Positions 14,156-16,538 of a DNA stretch of 16,538 bases are shown here, piece after piece (within the stretch, counting starts at the first letter, position 1; every line of letters begins with the position of its first letter). The position numbers and the translations under genes are program-made. Where the stretch lies: assembly GCA_026986355.1 (NCBI GenBank), contig JALSOO010000038.1:1-16538 (forward strand), written 5' to 3'. The stretch is from Campylobacteraceae bacterium (lineage in GTDB: Bacteria; Campylobacterota; Campylobacteria; Campylobacterales; Sulfurovaceae). The notes beneath the pieces are model-generated. The model was not told the origin of the DNA and did no database searches. It worked only from the letters and a program-made list of their open reading frames with translations.

Positions 14156-15501
14156 TTCTTCTCCAACACACTTTTAATATCTGCTAATGCAATATACTTA
14201 ACCACTCTACCCTCTTTTATTGGGGCTAAAAGCTTCAATTTTGATAATAGTTTTAGATACTTTCGTGCTGTATTGTCTGATATTTCATAAGCATTACTTA
14301 TCTCTTTGACTGTAAATATTCGCCCTGGGTTTTTCATAGCTTTTTTGACAATATTTTTTTGAATAAAGTTTAAACTATCTGCTAGTTTAGAGTTTTCTAG
14401 TAACTCAACTACATCTTCAAACTCTTGACTCTTCTCATCTAAATAGTTAAATAACTCCTCCATAGCTCTAAGTATAATATCTGCTTGATAATACAAAAAA
14501 TAGGTTAAATCATTCTCATCAATCTCTGTATATAGATAAGCCATTCCATACTTGACAGGAGCTATTTTTAGCAGTTTAGAGATAGATAGATACTCAAAAA
14601 AAGAGAATCCATTTTGAAGCATAAACCAGTAAAATATAGCTCGTGCTGTTCGTCCATTACCATCGGCAAATGGGTGTTCATAGCCTATCATAAAGTGCAG
14701 TATAATACCTTTGACAATAGGGTCTATAAAGGAGTTACCATTCTCTCCAGAGTGTATGGTATTGGCAAATAGACATAACTTCTCTAAACGTCCTTCTATC
14801 TCTTGATAGTGAGGTGGCTGATGCAATATCTCTCCATCTACCCCATCGGTAATCACAATATTATTATCTGCTCTAAACTCTCCAGGAACTACTGAATTTT
14901 CACTTGTCTTATGGGTTGCTATCTTATGAAAATGACGAATCAAATCAATACTAAGTGGTGCATCAAGAAGCTCTTTTACTTCACGCATTAGAAAGTAGTT
15001 GTTTAGAATCATCTGCTCATCTTCAGAACGTGGTTTACGCTCCTCTACCAACATCTTTTTTGCTACTATTCTAGTAGTAGATGCCCCCTCTAATTGAGCA
15101 GAGCTAATAGCCTCTTCCATCATCAAAGAGGAGATTAGAAACTTCTGTTTGATAGTAGAACTAGAGTTTATCCCCTCTCCTGATAGTTTAGCTATTTTAT
15201 AAAACTTTGCTTGTAGTGAGTCAGGAATGCAGTAGTGAAACTCCTCTCCATCTTTATCAAATAGAGATATAGGCTTACGTTTAGTAAATCGAAACCATTT
15301 AGTAACTACCCAAGCCTTTTTTTTGTCATGCTCTCGATTTACACGCCATCTAAACTCATCCCAATAGAGATAACGACCTTTATTATCTGTTTCACGAAAA
15401 TATTCCATTAGGTAACTATTATCTTGTACCATCTGCATAACAACATCCAGATTAGAAGGAGAAAAGGCAATGGGTGCTTTTTCAATACGTGATTTAGACA
15501 T
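14152..15501 (-). CDS. Fic-domain AMP-transferase with N-terminal inhibitory motif and C-terminal winged helix
   Basis: 449-residue Fic protein, expected to transfer AMP from ATP to a protein hydroxyl. The full active-site motif HPFADGNGRTAR is at residues 276-287 (His276 catalytic). The inhibitory (S/T)xxxE(G/N) motif appears as SAQLEG (134-139, Glu138) on the N-terminal side, which places it among class II, self-inhibited enzymes. A C-terminal winged-helix domain (about 385-445: FTVKEISNAYEISDNTARKYLKLLSK) suggests DNA binding, possibly autoregulation. The N-terminal 100 residues resemble the Fic N-terminal region. No antitoxin gene is adjacent, as expected for an intramolecularly inhibited form. 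It is first in an operon with tlyA, ribF and the thioredoxin-like gene, with GTGA coupling to tlyA. The target protein is unknown. Confidence 0.92.
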   Translation of the reverse strand: MSKSRIEKAPIAFSPSNLDVVMQMVQDNSYLMEYFRETDNKGRYLYWDEFRWRVNREHDKKKAWVVTKWFRFTKRKPISLFDKDGEEFHYCIPDSLQAKFYKIAKLSGEGINSSSTIKQKFLISSLMMEEAISSAQLEGASTTRIVAKKMLVEERKPRSEDEQMILNNYFLMREVKELLDAPLSIDLIRHFHKIATHKTSENSVVPGEFRADNNIVITDGVDGEILHQPPHYQEIEGRLEKLCLFANTIHSGENGNSFIDPIVKGIILHFMIGYEHPFADGNGRTARAIFYWFMLQNGFSFFEYLSISKLLKIAPVKYGMAYLYTEIDENDLTYFLYYQADIILRAMEELFNYLDEKSQEFEDVVELLENSKLADSLNFIQKNIVKKAMKNPGRIFTVKEISNAYEISDNTARKYLKLLSKLKLLAPIKEGRVVKYIALADIKSVLEKK

Positions 15502-15526
15502 TTCTACCCTATTTTATTTTTCTGTT

Positions 15527-15555
15527 ATTGTAGCATATTTAGACATTACTCACAA
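15527..15555 (-). promoter_or_regulatory. Promoter of the fic - tlyA - ribF - thioredoxin operon
   Basis: The minus strand reads TTGTGA (15555-15550), a 17-base spacer and TACAAT (15532-15527), with TGC immediately upstream making an extended -10. The transcript would start about 19 bases before the fic ATG. This is the best sigma70-type promoter match seen in the window. Confidence 0.65.
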
Positions 15556-15582
15556 TTGCAGTCCCATTTTGGTTATATATAT

Positions 15583-16449
15583 CTAAACCTCTTTGGTGTA
15601 AATCAACTTATGATTAATTTTATTATCAAGAATCTCTACATAACGCATTGGATATTGGTCTAAATCCAAAGGTCGTACAAAACCTCGTGTGACAACTGTC
15701 TCAACATTTTGAATTTTTGTAACAGAATCAATATGTTTATGTCCTGAGAGTGTCAAGATAAGATTTTTATAAGAGAATAGTTCTTTTTGAACCTCATCAC
15801 TATTGTTTAAAACATATTTATGAATCTTTTTTTCATCTTTTTCATTCCAATAGTTGGTATAAGGGTGATGATTCATCATAATAGTTGGATTACCTTTTTT
15901 TATAGCTTTCTTGGCAAATGCAATCGTCTCTTTGGTATAAGCCCCATTATCTTTACCTTCTATACAGCTATCAAGACCTAAAATAGTATATCCTTTCTTC
16001 TCAATCAACCAATCTTTACCCTCTATAGTCACCAACTTACTATCTAAAAATAGAGATTTAAACTCATCAAGATGAATAGAATCATTTGGCTTAGGATTGG
16101 CTTCTTTGTTTCCACGAATAACAAGAGATGGGCAGTGAAGTTTAGAGATAATATCTTTGAAAACCAAAGCATCTTTGTTGCCTTTAACATTATTATTGAA
16201 ATTATCCCCTCCAAACAGAACAAAATCCAAATTGGTATACTCTTTATTCACAAAAGCAACCATATTTTTCATAGCATCTACACTCTCTTCATCTTGTAAA
16301 TCCATGTGTGAATCGGTAATATGAATAAAACGTAATGTTCTATCCTTCTCCTCTTTTTTCGATTGAGTTTTCTCTTCTGCTACTAGGCTTAATGGTAAAA
16401 CTCCTAATGCCAAAGCACTCTTTATAAAAGTTCTTCTTGTCTTTTTCAT
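15583..16449 (-). CDS. Tat-exported calcineurin-type metallophosphoesterase
   Basis: 288 residues. The N-terminus carries a twin-arginine signal, TRRTFIK (4-10), then a hydrophobic run to SLVA (21-24), so the enzyme is probably folded with metal before export to the periplasm. The dinuclear-metal motifs are in order: DSH (46-48), GGDN (80-83), GNKE (113-116), NHHP (193-196) and GHKH (236-239). In the third motif the usual GNH(D/E) histidine, a catalytic acid in many family members, is Lys115. The substrate cannot be named; nucleotides, cyclic nucleotides and phospholipids are all possible. AAGGAAAAG about a dozen bases before the ATG is the ribosome-binding site. It is monocistronic here: a separate promoter lies in front and the fic promoter behind. 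Confidence 0.9.
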   Translation of the reverse strand: MKKTRRTFIKSALALGVLPLSLVAEEKTQSKKEEKDRTLRFIHITDSHMDLQDEESVDAMKNMVAFVNKEYTNLDFVLFGGDNFNNNVKGNKDALVFKDIISKLHCPSLVIRGNKEANPKPNDSIHLDEFKSLFLDSKLVTIEGKDWLIEKKGYTILGLDSCIEGKDNGAYTKETIAFAKKAIKKGNPTIMMNHHPYTNYWNEKDEKKIHKYVLNNSDEVQKELFSYKNLILTLSGHKHIDSVTKIQNVETVVTRGFVRPLDLDQYPMRYVEILDNKINHKLIYTKEV

Positions 16450-16482
16450 CTATCTTTTCCTTAATTATGGTTTTAAGGTGCT

Positions 16483-16511
16483 ATCTTATCTAAAAAATCA
16501 AAAAAACTCAA
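16483..16511 (-). promoter_or_regulatory. Candidate promoter of the metallophosphoesterase gene
   Basis: The minus strand reads TTGAGT (16511-16506), a 17-base spacer and TAAGAT (16488-16483), each four of six to consensus. Transcription would start about 27 bases before the ATG at 16449. The remaining bases to the window edge show no gene. Confidence 0.5.
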
Positions 16512-16538
16512 AATAAAATAGGTTAACTTTCTAATAAC

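Overview
This AT-rich window reads as chromosomal DNA of a free-living member of the Campylobacterota (formerly Epsilonproteobacteria), perhaps a Sulfurovum- or Sulfurimonas-like organism. The phylum call rests on the set and style of the housekeeping genes: an AspRS with non-discriminating anticodon-domain residues like that of Helicobacter pylori, GyrA with GDNAVYDAL around the quinolone-resistance region as in Helicobacter, a short RibF and a short type I-like TlyA. The genus is a guess. No rRNA, tRNA, CRISPR array or insertion sequence was found.

Layout. Nt 1-2398 (+): the 3' 97% of aspS, then adk. Nt 2448-5016: an accessory island with a solitary HsdS-like single-TRD protein (-), divergent from a tightly coupled type II restriction-modification pair (+), a C5-cytosine methyltransferase and an Eco47II-family endonuclease (predicted GGNCC). 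Nt 5035-7650 (-): a compact operon asd - yqhA-like membrane protein - hemE. Nt 7789-8190 (-): a small secreted four-cysteine protein of unknown function. Nt 8448-12251 (-): gyrA interrupted by a 436-residue LAGLIDADG intein. Nt 12334-15501 (-): an overlapping four-gene operon, fic - tlyA - ribF - thioredoxin-like, with a good sigma70-type promoter in front of fic. Nt 15583-16449 (-): a Tat-exported metallophosphoesterase with its own promoter.

How it fits together. Most genes are housekeeping: Asp/Asn-tRNA charging, adenylate balance, heme synthesis, the Asp-family amino acid/DAP branch, DNA supercoiling, rRNA methylation and flavin cofactors. Three selfish or conflict-type elements are set into that background: the R-M island with the orphan specificity domain, the gyrA intein, and a Fic AMP-transferase that leads a housekeeping operon.

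The most notable feature is the gyrA intein. It sits at RIVGD^C(IGKYHPHGD), not at the MRY^TEA site used by mycobacterial GyrA inteins. It keeps both LAGLIDADG motifs and ends in Ser-Asn instead of the usual His-Asn. Only three GGNCC sites were found by eye in the whole window, which fits the predicted restriction specificity.
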